From Conoideocrella luteorostrata (taxonomy: Eukaryota; Ascomycota; Sordariomycetes; Hypocreales; Clavicipitaceae): a DNA stretch of 64,000 nt. The first letter of the stretch is position 1; each line of letters begins with the position of its first letter. The notes below the pieces were generated by a model. The model had not been told where the DNA came from, ran no database searches, and worked only from the letters and a program-made list of their open reading frames with translations. Position numbers and translations under genes: made by a program. Where the stretch lies: NCBI GenBank assembly GCA_032433595.1, contig JASWJB010000187.1:22765-86764 (forward strand), read 5' to 3'. Positions 21,669-32,509 of the stretch are shown in pieces.

Positions 21669-24600
21669 GATGTATTGACCAATGTCAGGTTAAGATATGG
21701 ACATTTAGACCTAAAGCAGTCACTTGTTGTGTTCTGTCATATTGAACTCCTGGAATTTGGCGGTATTTAAGTAAGGCCGTACATTTACATGTAAATCGGC
21801 ATCTAGTGTAATCAGGGACTGTGGAGACCATTTTTTTTTTCACTGAGTGATAGATGGTATAATTATTGGTGCATATCATTTTCAACCAATTCTCGTTCAA
21901 AACTTGTAACTGCTCAAAATGTGCAAGTCATTGGCAGTATCTTATGGCTACAGGGCAGCTTCAAGCGCTTTCTCTTTTCTACCTGTCCCTTTTCCTCCTC
22001 CTCAGCAGCTTACATATCTTCCTCATTATACATAAATATGCAGCTGCATGGTGGCACAACATGGCAAATCCGATTTCAAAACTAGCCAGGAAGGCATCGC
22101 GCAAAACAACATGAGGCATGTTGCCTCAACACCATGCGCGGAAATTTCCAAACGCAGATCCAGACAGGGTTGGGTCACACGGTCTTGGCTGGAATCAAAT
22201 CCTGCCTGAAGCATGGCTGAATTTTCAGTGACGTTACGACACAACAGGGACCGTCCGGTGGTTGAGCCCTTAGCTACTCTGTCAACAGCGAGCTGTTGCC
22301 GCAGATCATTACGTCGACTCACGCCCCTGAGCGTCACACAGCATGAGCGAGACCACCGCTTGGCGGAGCCCCGCGGTGAATATCAGGTCCAGCATGCGTC
22401 TGCAGCACCCATCTTTGTTGATCATGGTCCGGTTGGAGGAGTGCTCCGGCTTGCCGGGTGGGAGGCTAGTAAAGATTGTGGGCTGGGAAGATTCAAGACC
22501 GGGCAGCCGTGATCGACGTTTTGCGGTGCTTTCGTTGGAAATGTTACTCAGTACACCGGACAACTTGCCACAGTGATGTAGTCCACACAGGCATTCACCA
22601 TCCGCCAGGATAGTGGCTGGACCGTGCCCATACATGGCAGCTCGGTGGAAGAGTTGCTGCCATGGCGGTCTCGAAGAATGCGCTATCTCTCTCAGCTCGA
22701 GGAACCCCTCCCAAAGGCCCCATGCCCTCTGGTCGCTACCAAACTGAGATATAAACGACTAGTCTTTGAGTGTGCATCTGGCTCTCCGCCGTAAAATATG
22801 ACTATAAACTTTAGTGGTTGTCTAACTACCGCTATTGCTGGTGGATAGCCAACTGGCGGAATGCACGCTGGAGGATCATGATTGTGACCGGCTTGATGGG
22901 TCCATGCACGGTGCAAGTGCATGGGTCTAGATCTCATAATACTACGTGGCCCGTTGCTCTACGGCTAAATCAAGTCGTTACAGCCTTCTAGCTTCAAGGC
23001 TCCATTAGATCATGAGGCGCTGTTCTAAAGAAGCAATGTTGTATGGGGCTTCTCAGGTAACCGATGCAAATTGCTTCGGTATGTGATTCTTTGTTGCCGG
23101 AAATAAACATCGGAATGTCTGCGCTTTAGTATTTTTGGGAATCCTGGCTCCGGGCCGAGGGCGGCACCAGAAAACAACCACTGTTAGTCAGGAAGGGCAT
23201 CCGAAGCACATCCCTGGATCCCTACTTCGGTCAATTTCCCCAGATAAGCCACCAAACAGGCGAGGGAGGAGCCGATACCTTGTAAACTCATGCAGACATT
23301 TGTGGTACCTGCGACGGGCAAGCCATATTGAATCGACGGTTTGATAGCTGAATTGGGCTGGCAGGACATGTGGAAGTCCAAGCTGGTTGGTAGGGGGCTG
23401 AACCCGCAAGTGGCTTCGCAAACAGCCCAAGAAAGTGAATATACATACCTGTGGTTGCAGTGAGTTAATTCGCTCATCTCGTCGGTATGGCTGCAAATAG
23501 ACCGGCTTGATGACAAAAGGTGGTGCGTCCGGGTGGTGTGGCGTCGACACCATGGCCGGGCCAACAGAACAGAAAACGACAGGAGGGCACGGAGGGGGAG
23601 GGGAGAGTGGGGTGGTGGGAGGAAGGGTAGTGCGAGGTAAACGAGGGGTCCAGTTCCCAATGATGTAAAACTGCTAGTTGTACGGAACTACCGGCGTAAT
23701 CATATACGAAGGAGATTAGTTAGTTGTCCACCAAAAACATTGAAACATTAATATGCAAATATGTACGGAGTACTTCGTAGACGCTGTGACAACCAGGCAG
23801 GCAGGCTCATGTCATCAAGGGCAAGAACAATACCCGCTGCTGCCGGCTGCTACATTTGGCTGTGGTGTCGGGAGCCTCAGCCGCGTACGTAGGGGAAGAC
23901 ATTTTTGACAGCTAGGAGATGTGGTGCGCGGAGTAGCTGGATGCCAGCTGTCGGATGGATCTGCAAATGGTCAACGTCTCGGAGCCGCCAGCGGACAGGG
24001 CAGGGCAAGCCAGCATCGGCCCAGAGCCTGCCCTGCATGTGCATTCAGATGTCAGCCATTTTTGCTACCAGTCAGGTAAGGATGGCCCCTCCGCGGGGTA
24101 GACAGCGGCCTGGACATACTAGCTATTTGCAAACCGTCTGGAAGACGTCACCGGACGTCAACAGCCATCAGTACTGTAATAAACCCGTCTAACCGGGCAG
24201 CTGCGTTGGCATATCGTACAGGCAAGACGGCAATCTGTTGCCAGCGTTGCGTCGCATTTCTTTGCATTTTCTGACATCCCATATTCACGTTAGATAAGGA
24301 TTGGTTTCAGACCCAACTAGCCTATCTCTCGGAGTACTTGCCGCTCCATTGCCATGGTTGCCTCGAGCTTTGACATGTTGGTGCTGCGTGCCGCGTGCTG
24401 TGTGCTTGTGCCCCTTCCCCCATATCTAAGTCTGTGGCCGCATGACGACCAAGTCACTGACCGGCTTCCCAGGCGCTTTCAACGTCAGCACAGCTCTGCG
24501 TCGGCACAACCAGGGCTGCTCTCTCCTAGCTCCTCGTGATTTTTCTTTCTTTCACAAATGCAATATAACTACTAAACTACTCCGTAGTACGGAGTATGCA

Positions 24601-26358
24601 CTCCTTACATCCGTATTTTGACTGTATACACCAAACGGAGCGCAAGCAATCCCATTCAAGCTTCACGTTTGCTTCCCCACCTAACTTGATCATTTCGTTG
24701 CTTTCTTTTTGTTTTTCCCTCTAACTACAATAGGTCCAACCACGCTGGTCACACGTCCGCTCCTATTTGCGATTATCCTCGCCGCTTCGACCTAATACCC
24801 CAGTGAGGTGGCTTGGGTGACCGACCGTCCCTTGTCTCTCTCCAATCCCTTGCTCTTACAACCACTAGGTTTCCTTGCTCATCCAACCAACCCAGCCGGG
24901 GAACGGGCAGCCTGGCCGGCATCATTCTCAACTGGAGCTGACAAAAGGTAAACTAAGCCTTCCGGCATCCCCAGCATCCCCAGCAGTTCTAGCTTGTCCG
25001 CTGGACCTGTTGACACAGACCTCAGATCCCCTCTGAGAAATCTGTCTGATCTGTTGCTAACTAACGACCGAGCCGCTTGTACTGTCACAACCCCGAGACT
25101 TTGCTGTCTCCACCGCCGTCTTTCTGCTTCCGCTCCCCGCGCCAATGACTGAATTTATTGCATTGCTCTGGAGTACTCCGTACAATACTTGACATCAGGC
25201 GCTTCATCCTGTGGTCCAGTTCTGCCTCATATTCGCTCAGTCAAGCTGGCTAACGCGGATCAGGGTTTCAGGCTTGATTCTTTGTAAGTATGTCCCGTTG
25301 AAATGTATTGTTGATGTCCATGCAATGCACCAACTAGCCTCCCCTCCTTCTGGAGGCTTTACGTGCGCCAACTTGTCGGCGGTCGTTCTGTTCTATACCC
25401 GGACTAAAGCCTTCTCTGACCACCAAACCGGCCCATGGGCTGTTTCGGATTGGATCCCGGAGGTTATTAGTTACGTTGAGAACAGCAACCCTAAAAGCCG
25501 ACATCTGCTCTCCTGCAACTTCCCTCTCGTTAATACGCACCTGCTGGCGCCCGCCGGCAATCTCTGTCGCTTGCTCCTCACTGGCTCCTCGCTGGCTCCT
25601 CACCAGACACCAGACTCCTCACTCCTCACTCCTCGCTCCGTCATACCAGGTCCATCCCATGCCATTGCTATCGGCCAGCCAGTGTGCTCAGTCCTACTAC
25701 AGAATAGTGCCACCCACTTGGCCCCAACCGTTGTCGACACCCTTCGTCTCCTACCCCACTAGCGGCCCGCTGAGGCCAATTCACAATGTTCGCCCACTGA
25801 CGTCTTCTGCAGACGCCGTTCTACCCACACTCCCATCACGGCCTGCGGAAACGATTCCTCCTCGCAGAAATTTATTACTTAGACGCTGTCCCAGCCGCAC
25901 TACTTGTCTGGCCCAACCTCTTTGCTCTTTGTCGACACTAGTCCGACACTCTCCTGTATCTGCCAAACGCCGTTGCAGTTACTTGAACCAGCTGCGTCCG
26001 CCCGGTACATTTGAATTTCTTTGCTGCGATACGACGAACTTGGCCTCCTAAGTTGCTTTATACGGCGTGCTTAGACGTGGCTTGCCCATCATCAAACCAA
26101 GACACAGATAGACCCGCGATCGAGACGTTAACCAAAGCCACAACCCAACGTATCAAGACGCCCAGCGACGCGCTTCGTAGACTCGATTCTAATATTTCTG
26201 TCGCGTACCTTATTGGCCTTGATCTAATATTTTTCAAGAGGGGGCTTTTTTTTGGCCATCAAAACTTCTAGTATACGACTTTGCTTGCCGGCACCTCCTC
26301 CAAGCTGGTGTTACCCAAACTACCCCTCACCTACGTAACGGATCCTTAAAACAACGTC
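21669..26358. other. Long gene-free region before ypd1
   Basis: 4.7 kb without a supported gene. From about 24550 to 26350 it is unusually pyrimidine-rich on the plus strand, with open frames in overlapping registers (25211-25762 and 25476-26051) that look like a by-product of few stop codons rather than genes. TACGGAGTA-type copies are at 23764, 24578, 24588 and 25174. A long 5' leader or non-coding transcript for ypd1 is possible but not shown. Confidence 0.55.
24578..24596. repeat. Head-to-head pair of the TACGGAGTA motif
   Basis: TACTCCGTA, one G, then TACGGAGTA: a perfect 9-bp inverted repeat around a single central base. One of the compound forms of the dispersed 9-mer found through this window. 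Confidence 0.9.
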
Positions 26359-27029
26359 ATGGCGCCAACTCAGGATAAGGTATGTGTCCAAATATAAAAC
26401 CTTTCTATTTATTTATGTGGTTTTTAAATTTTGGCTGTTCGGGGTATTTGCTCCTCTGACTCGCTGCACGAAACAGGACAGAGAACCACCCCTTTTTGGA
26501 GAGCATATTGACCAGTCGACTTTCGATCAAATTTTGGAAATGGATGAGCCTAATGATAATGAGTTCAGCACATCCATTGTTTTTGGCTTCTTCGCGCAGG
26601 CGAAAGAAACATTCCAAAAAATGGACACTGCTCTGTAAGTTGTGGATGCCGCGAATTGCTCGTCTGCACTGGTGCCAGTAAGCGCACTAGCATAACGAGC
26701 ATATCAGTATCTACCACTGTCCTGAACAAAGTGTGCTGACCAGGACCGTCCACGAAAGCAGAGATGATAAGGATTTGAAAGAGTTGTCAGAGCTCGGCCA
26801 TTTCCTCAAAGGTTCATCTGCCACTTTGGGGCTGATCAAAGTGCGGGATGGATGCGAACGGATTCAACGCTATGGCAAGAACGAGAACTTGGATGGAAGC
26901 GCAGAGCCCGATTCCAATGTCTGTTTGAGTCGCATTGCCGAAGCCATAGAAGACGTCAAGAGGGACTACGACATCGTTGAGAAGAGACTCAGCGCATTCT
27001 ATGGCAGGGAACCGGACTCCGATGTTTAG
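26359..27029 (+). CDS. ypd1: Histidine phosphotransfer protein Ypd1 (HPt)
   Basis: Relays phosphate from hybrid histidine kinases to the response regulators Ssk1 and Skn7 in osmotic and oxidative stress signalling. Exons 26359-26379, 26477-26634 and 26744-27029 (introns of 97 and 109 bp) give 154 residues. The HPt core carries the phospho-accepting histidine H79 in LGHFLKGSSATLGL, the same wording as yeast Ypd1 around its His64, followed by CERIQRYGK. The first exon encodes only MAPTQDK, and the second has the conserved DQSTFDQILEMDE and IVFGFFAQAKETF helices. It is normally a single essential gene in ascomycetes. Confidence 0.95.
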
Positions 27030-27923
27030 GCAACATGCTCTAGAATCCAGACAGCAGCAAGCTCGACTGAAAGTCTCCACAGTCCAAGCCTGGAGGAGCC
27101 ATTGCTGGCAAGTTGAAAATGAAATTTAAAAAAACTTTTGATGCACTGGAGGCGAGAGCGATGGATAGAGGAGACAGTGGAGGTGGCCTCAGGATGGCCA
27201 GGCCTGCGTTTGCATGTGTATTTGTAAATTCCATGGGGCTCGAAGCAGGAAGTTATAATTGAGAACCGGAGCCATCAGACTCCACGGACTAAGCTTTAAC
27301 TTTTCATATATTACTGGAATTGGGCAAGCTAAAACGCACACTCTCAAAGGACATGATGCTCGATGACCCAAGCAAGATGGCTATTTGATGATCGTTTTAG
27401 GTGGGCAAGCATAGGGAGATACCCCTTAGAGGAAGTCATGGGAAGGGTATAAAATCAATGCGCAGTATCATACCTCATATTCAACGAGCTGCTTGTAGGA
27501 GTAGAAGCGCCATGATTGTCCAGCTCGAAGCACACCGAGGTGCATAAGCCTAGTCAACAGATGCGCATTCGACAACCAGTTATACAGTTTCGCGTAGTGT
27601 GCGCATCCATCTTGTGACTGCGGAAATTGACGTGTTGCTTGTCAGCCAACGGCATCTGCCGAATGTGCCACTGTCACTGCCAAAGTGCTTGAGCGAGTGA
27701 TTACGTGGGGTCAAATCCAGAGTTTAAATTGTTGCATGCCGCGTCCTGTACTTGCATGTCACGTCCTCCACAGCTTCACTCTAGCAAGCGCAGCATCGAA
27801 CTATCAGCTTTTCTAGGCATATTTGCACAACAGGCAGCGCCAATTACGACCAGCCCAAGGAAATCTATACCCAGTTGAAATTTGAAAGAAGGTTTCTACC
27901 CGGGTCTCCGTGACTTTCACGAG
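27030..27923. other. Intergenic region after ypd1
   Basis: About 0.9 kb between two same-strand genes, holding the ypd1 3' UTR and the next promoter. No gene, repeat or RNA structure recognised. Confidence 0.6.
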
Positions 27924-28661
27924 ATGCCCACCAAACCCAGCCCGACACACTTCTTGTGTCTCCAACTTTCCAGTGCCCAACTGTCCAGAAGCTTGGCGGC
28001 TTTTCGAGCGGATGCAACGAGCCTCGACAGTTTCGCCATCCCAGGCGATGCTGTGCGACCGCCGGGGACACTGCATTTGACACTTGGTGTTATGAGCCTG
28101 AAGCAGGATGATGGGCTGAGCCAAGCCGTCGACGTGCTGAAAAGTTTGAAACCAAGAGATATTCTTGGCGAGCTGAGATGTCCATACAGCTCTTCAACGG
28201 CCATATCATCATCTACATCTACATCTACATCTACAACGGCTTCTCAAGCCATCGCAACAAACAACGATGGCCTGCTTATATCCTTCCGCGGTCTACACGC
28301 CATGACACATCCGTCGAGAACCTCGGTCTTGTACGCACCCCCTACTGACGCAGAGGGCATACTCTACAGGTTCTGCGAACGGCTGCGCAAGCCGTTTCGT
28401 GAATCGGGGTTCATTGAGGAGGAGCGGCCGCTGCTGTTGCACGCCACGATCATCAATACTATCTATGTGAAAAGTATGGGTGGAGGGAGACGGAGGGAGA
28501 GACTGATGCTTGATGCGGAGGATTTGTTACGCAAGTATGATGATTATGAGTGGGTGGAAGGCATGCCGGTTACAAAGGTGGCGCTCTGCAAGATGGGAGC
28601 GAAGAAGGTCGAGGGCAGCGACGATGAGGTGTATGAGGTTGTGGAAGAGATTGAGATATAG
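27924..28661 (+). CDS. AKAP7/ASCC1-like 2H phosphoesterase domain protein
   Basis: A single-exon protein of 245 residues from the ATG at 27924 (the frame is open 14 codons further up). Both signature motifs of the 2H superfamily (2',5' RNA ligase-like) are present: H51-L-T in GTLHLTLGVMSL and H173-A-T in LLLHATIINTIY. The spacing is normal and the core includes LISFRGLHAM and GILYRFCERLRKPFRESG. The arrangement matches the AKAP7 NLS/ASCC1-type domain, whose members act on RNA or cyclic nucleotide 2',3' or 2',5' phosphates; substrate and role in fungi are not clear. Between the motifs lies an ACATCT microsatellite encoding Ser-Thr repeats, probably a surface loop. The tail is acidic. Confidence 0.85.
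   Translation: MPTKPSPTHFLCLQLSSAQLSRSLAAFRADATSLDSFAIPGDAVRPPGTLHLTLGVMSLKQDDGLSQAVDVLKSLKPRDILGELRCPYSSSTAISSSTSTSTSTTASQAIATNNDGLLISFRGLHAMTHPSRTSVLYAPPTDAEGILYRFCERLRKPFRESGFIEEERPLLLHATIINTIYVKSMGGGRRRERLMLDAEDLLRKYDDYEWVEGMPVTKVALCKMGAKKVEGSDDEVYEVVEEIEI
28207..28240 (+). repeat. Hexanucleotide ACATCT microsatellite within a coding region
   Basis: About five copies of a CTACAT/ACATCT hexamer encode a Ser-Thr repeat in the 2H phosphoesterase gene. The period is a multiple of three, so the frame is kept whatever the copy number. Confidence 0.85.
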
Positions 28662-29237
28662 GCATGAAGATAGGCATGAGGAAAGGCCGGTGACCGGTAT
28701 AGCCAACGGTCAGCACATACTCTGTAGCTATTTAGTTACGCTGCCACACACTGTAGTCACCTACTTAGCCTTGAGGTTGTCCCGCAGCCCAAGGCAAACA
28801 AACACCCCCCGCCAGTACCCCTCTGTCCCCCCTCCCTTCCATTCAGCCAGCCTTACCTGCAAGACCCGACTTCGATCACAAAAGTTTCATGGTTGGAGCG
28901 TCACTTTTGAGTGCATGCGTTTGCCCTACTAGGCAACGACCCTGGCGGCGGGTCTTCTTTCGGCTTCTTGTCTCTGCACGTCACAATTGACCTCGACCTT
29001 TTACCTCGCTTTTGCCCTTTGGTTTTTGCCTTCCAAATTTCCTTGGTAACAGCGAACGCTGCGCGACTGCCAGCAGCAACCATGCCGGCGCATGCTCAGC
29101 CGACAACTCTCATGACCCCGCTGAACTTGACGACTTGACGACACCGATTGCACAAAAATAGACGACAAATCACGAAGACACAAGTACAATCGAACAAAAT
29201 CCTTTCACAACAGTATTGGTATCATCAGCACCACCAC

Positions 29238-29269
<32 letters not shown>

Positions 29270-29296
29270 ACAACAACACCAATAACACCATCGTCA
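28662..29296. other. Intergenic region and 5' leader with CAT repeat
   Basis: 635 bp before the coiled-coil gene. A C-rich stretch near 28800-28850 and a long CAT/CAA repeat (29238-29279) directly precede the chosen start codon. No gene seen. Confidence 0.6.
29238..29279 (+). repeat. (CAT)n and CAA repeat in the leader of the coiled-coil gene
   Basis: About ten CAT units followed by CAA/CAC units end 18 bases before the ATG at 29297. There is no in-frame ATG upstream, so it is probably untranslated. Confidence 0.8.
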
Positions 29297-30970
29297 ATGA
29301 GCGCTCCAGAGAAGCGGCGTGGCGGCGGCGGCCATGTGCTGCGATCCGGCCCCAGTCACACAGCTCGACATAGCCATGCGACAGGTCCTAGCGCAAACAG
29401 TAACACCGGTAGCGATAATAGTAGTTCCATGCCTGCGATGCCTCCCAGGGCAGCCATGGTTAATATCAATGCTGCTGTGTCCGCCGAAGATACACACGAT
29501 AATGCGAACACGTCTGCCAGCTCCCAGGCGGGTGGTGCACCACTTGCTGAGAAAGAGAAAGAGAATTCCGGCCCCTCACGATCAGGTTCCGCCAGGAACA
29601 GCGCCAAGGAGAAGCAGAGAGAAAGGGACCGAACTGCGGCGTTGATCAGAGACAAGGACGACCGTATCGCAACCCTCATGAAGGAAAAGGTTGATTTGGC
29701 ACAAGAATTCAATCGTCAACTCGACGAACTGAGCCAAGCCGAAAGGGAAACAGCTACCTTCTGGCAAAACAAGCATAGCGGATTAAATCAGCAGTTCCTG
29801 CGTACGGATACAGAGCTGAGGCTGCTACACTCCAAGGTTGATGCCTGGGAGGCTGAACGAAGCAAGTTTCGCGAGAGGTTGGAATTGATGCGTCAAGAGG
29901 TTAAAGAACGAGACGACGAGATTGGCAACTTGAGAATACAGGTCCGCGATATGAAGAAGTTTGTAAGCACTAGTACGCGGACAGATGGGCAAACTAGTGA
30001 TGAGGTATTTGGTGATGGTATGGCAAAACTAGCAAATGGGCTACAGAATTGGGTCATCACCCACTTCCGCCGTGCAAAACCAGGTGAGTTGGTTGACCGT
30101 AGCGACAATGGGGTCAATGCCTTTCACCGTCCGGACGTTGCGCAGCTTAAGTGCTAACCCTCTCCGGCGTGCCAGTCGACTTTTCCAAACTGGATGAGGC
30201 AACGCTGGCCGAGGTCAGCGAGCTGGTCCCCATGTACGAGGAACTGGCTCAGGGAGCAAAACTTCACTTATTGCAATCCATCGTCTCCAAGACTTTGGTC
30301 GAGATGGTATTTGGCATCTACTTTCTAGGCTTGTCAGACGAACAGATGCAGCATTTTTGGCAAATAGAGACAACCCTAGCATCACTTGGTATGTGCAACA
30401 AGCAGTTCCATGAACAAAAAACCAACAATAGCAAATGTGCCACACCTGCAGCCGGGAACCTAACGCCCATTTATTATTCTAGTCCTCTCAGAAGAATCCG
30501 TCAACCAATGGCGCGCATATACTTTGGCTCTCTTGCGCCGAGACGCTCCTCAGCTGCTCCAGGGTGAAACTGGCACCCACATCGAAAAAGTCATCTCTCG
30601 CATCAATCGCATCCTTGATACCATTACAACAGACGGTGGCGCTCCGGCGGTGGGCACCTCACGTTCGGATACACGAGACTCGTCGCTTCGCACTCTGGTG
30701 AACAATTCCGTTGGGCTGGCTCGCTTGCTAGTAGCCCAGAAGGCAGTTCTGAGGGTATACATGCCTGAGGTCCTCCCCCATCAGCAGGTCATGTTTGACC
30801 CGGAAACAATGGAGGATGTTGGTGGCGAGGATGAGGAATCGCTTGCAAGAAGGGAGATTTGGTGCGTAGTGTTTCCTGGCGTGGTGAAGCACGGGGACGA
30901 GAATGGTGGCCAAATGCAGTTCAGGAATATAATCGCCAAGGCGAGGGTGTTGTGCAGCCCGGAGGACTAG
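29297..30970 (+). CDS. Coiled-coil protein of unknown function, fungal
   Basis: Exons 29297-30083, 30176-30388 and 30483-30970 (introns of 92 and 94 bp) encode 495 residues; both splice joins restore conserved-looking sequence (RRAKP-VDFSKLDE and LASL-VLSEESVNQW). Residues 1-100 are Ser/Gly/Asn-rich and probably disordered. About 100-220 is a charged coiled coil (KEKQRERDRTAALIRDKDDR, then LMKEKVDLAQEFNRQLDELS). From about 245 there is a globular helical domain with NGLQNWVITHFRRAK, SELVPMYEELAQGAKLHLLQ and VNQWRAYTLALLRRD. I recall similar unnamed proteins in other filamentous ascomycetes, but no named domain. There is no signal peptide or membrane helix. Function unknown. Confidence 0.83.
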
Positions 30971-31338
30971 AGCTCCAAGCTGCCTGGTGATGACCGGCTG
31001 CAGTTTCTCTTCGATAATGTTCCTGGGACGAGCAGAAGGCATGGATTAAGCAGCCACTTGTTACCATGTGAAACGTTTGTATATGACAAACTAACATACA
31101 ATATAAAGCAGAGTTAAATATAAAGTAAATAAATCATACAAGGCTTGACGGTCGTTTTGTCCATTCCCCAAACCTGTCTTGTCGCTGCTCGCTCAACAAT
31201 TGGGAAACAAAACTAAAATAGATAAATCCAAGAGGACTCCTTGCCTCGCAGGTGCCGGTTCGTCATTCATATATGGATGTATCCAGAAACACAAACATGC
31301 TGCGGGAGCCATCACGCCATCACGCCATCACGCGCACC
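30971..31338. other. Spacer between convergent genes
   Basis: 368 bp between the coiled-coil gene and the small membrane protein gene; it presumably carries both 3' UTRs. AT-rich around 31080-31140. Nothing else seen. Confidence 0.6.
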
Positions 31339-32004
31339 TCAAGTCGTCTTCGTCGGATCCCACGGCGACGCTCTCCGATCCGGCACTATCGAACTGACAA
31401 TGCTCTGCTGGCCCGGCGTCAACTGCCCAGGGGCCAGATCCGTCGGTGTCACAGTTCCAGGTAGATGATGGCTCCCTTGCGGGGTGGTAGCGGTGGTGAT
31501 AGTAGTAGTGACAGCAGCAGCAGCCTGACCAGCCCCACCACCACCACCACTCTTGTTCTTGGTCTTGCTTCTGGTCTCGCCAGCTCTCCTTGCGCGGTGG
31601 TGGCCGTCGCCGAGATTCGAAAGCTTCAGCGCATCCATGGTCGACCGGTCCATGGCCTTGGCGTACGAAGCACCCGAGCCGGGCTGGGGTTCTGCAGCAC
31701 CAGAGGATGCTTCTCTTGCGGTCGACGGCCGACGGTCCTCCAGTTCCCGGTCGTGCTCGCGCAGGTCGTCTTCCTTGGCGGTGGTACTGCTGCTGCCGCC
31801 GCCGCCGCTACTACGTTTACGCCGCCACCAGGCCATGATCTTGGGCCAGGGCAGGCCGAACCAGCCGAAGAATATGACGGCAAAGATTGAGAGCACGATG
31901 ATTACGGGGATGAGGACGCCTAGGTTGGGGCCGTCGTAGTCGTCGCGTTTATGGTTGCGGTTGCGGGTGTGGGTGTGGGGTGGAGCTGGGAGAGGCGGTG
32001 CCAT
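31339..32004 (-). CDS. Small single-pass membrane protein, unknown function
   Basis: A single exon of 221 residues from the ATG at 32004; the frame is open further up, but that sequence is CTCTG-type repeat and looks untranslated. One strong transmembrane segment spans about residues 27-50 (LGVLIPVIIVLSIFAVIFFG), followed by WWRRKRSS, a positive patch that places the C terminus in the cytoplasm by the positive-inside rule. The rest is low-complexity: polyglycine, Thr/Ala-rich stretches, and a terminal TPTDLAPGQLTPGQQSIV with a basic end. This resembles the short, poorly annotated single-pass proteins common in filamentous ascomycetes. I recognise no domain and assign no function. Confidence 0.72.
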   Translation of the reverse strand: MAPPLPAPPHTHTRNRNHKRDDYDGPNLGVLIPVIIVLSIFAVIFFGWFGLPWPKIMAWWRRKRSSGGGGSSSTTAKEDDLREHDRELEDRRPSTAREASSGAAEPQPGSGASYAKAMDRSTMDALKLSNLGDGHHRARRAGETRSKTKNKSGGGGGAGQAAAAVTTTITTATTPQGSHHLPGTVTPTDLAPGQLTPGQQSIVSSIVPDRRASPWDPTKTT

Positions 32005-32222
32005 GCTTTGCTCTGCTTTGCTCTGCTCTGCTCTGTTTGCTCGGGGTTTAATTATACAGACAGTCAGGCTGCTTCCTTTCCGGATACAAGCGATGATGCT
32101 TACACGGTATTGCAAGCGGGGGCGGCAAAGAAGGAAGGGTGGTTCGGCTTCAAAGATGCTCTTGGTTCAGCTATAAGAGCGTAAGTGCGATTGTCTGTCT
32201 GCGCAGGGAGGTTGGCCGCGCA

Positions 32223-32272
32223 GGGATTTGGGATTTGGGATTTGGGATTTGAGATTTGAGATTTGGATTTGG
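32223..32272 (+). repeat. 7-bp minisatellite GGGATTT with G-quadruplex pattern
   Basis: Four perfect GGGATTT units (32223-32250) are followed by GAGATTT and GGATTTG variants. The first 24 bases have four GGG runs with four-base loops, a formal G-quadruplex motif. It lies about 220 bp upstream of the small membrane protein start. Confidence 0.85.
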
Positions 32273-32483
32273 ACATGGACAATGACATAGACACGGGCAT
32301 GTAGGAAGACGAGAAAGTCTCGACACGACGGATAGACAGCTAGCTAGAAGGGCTTTGTTGCTGCTCCCATCGTGTGTTAAACGGATGGGAATGGGCTCGG
32401 GCTTGACGAGAATCACGCGCAGCTAATGCCACACTCGGATGGCGGCGTGCCGAGCGAGGGGGCTGGCCCAACTGTATTGTATG

Positions 32484-32509
32484 TACGGAGTATGGTATTG
32501 TACTCCGTA
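32484..32509. repeat. Inverted pair of TACGGAGTA motifs
   Basis: TACGGAGTA at 32484-32492 and TACTCCGTA at 32501-32509, followed by an imperfect third copy (CACTCCGTA). A tandem pair follows at 32771-32786 (TACTCCGTACTCCGTA). Confidence 0.9.

Noticed and set aside
25211..26051. Two overlapping plus-strand frames of about 185 codons
   Set aside because: Pyrimidine-rich, different registers over the same DNA, no conserved motif; explained by lack of stops in C/T-rich sequence.
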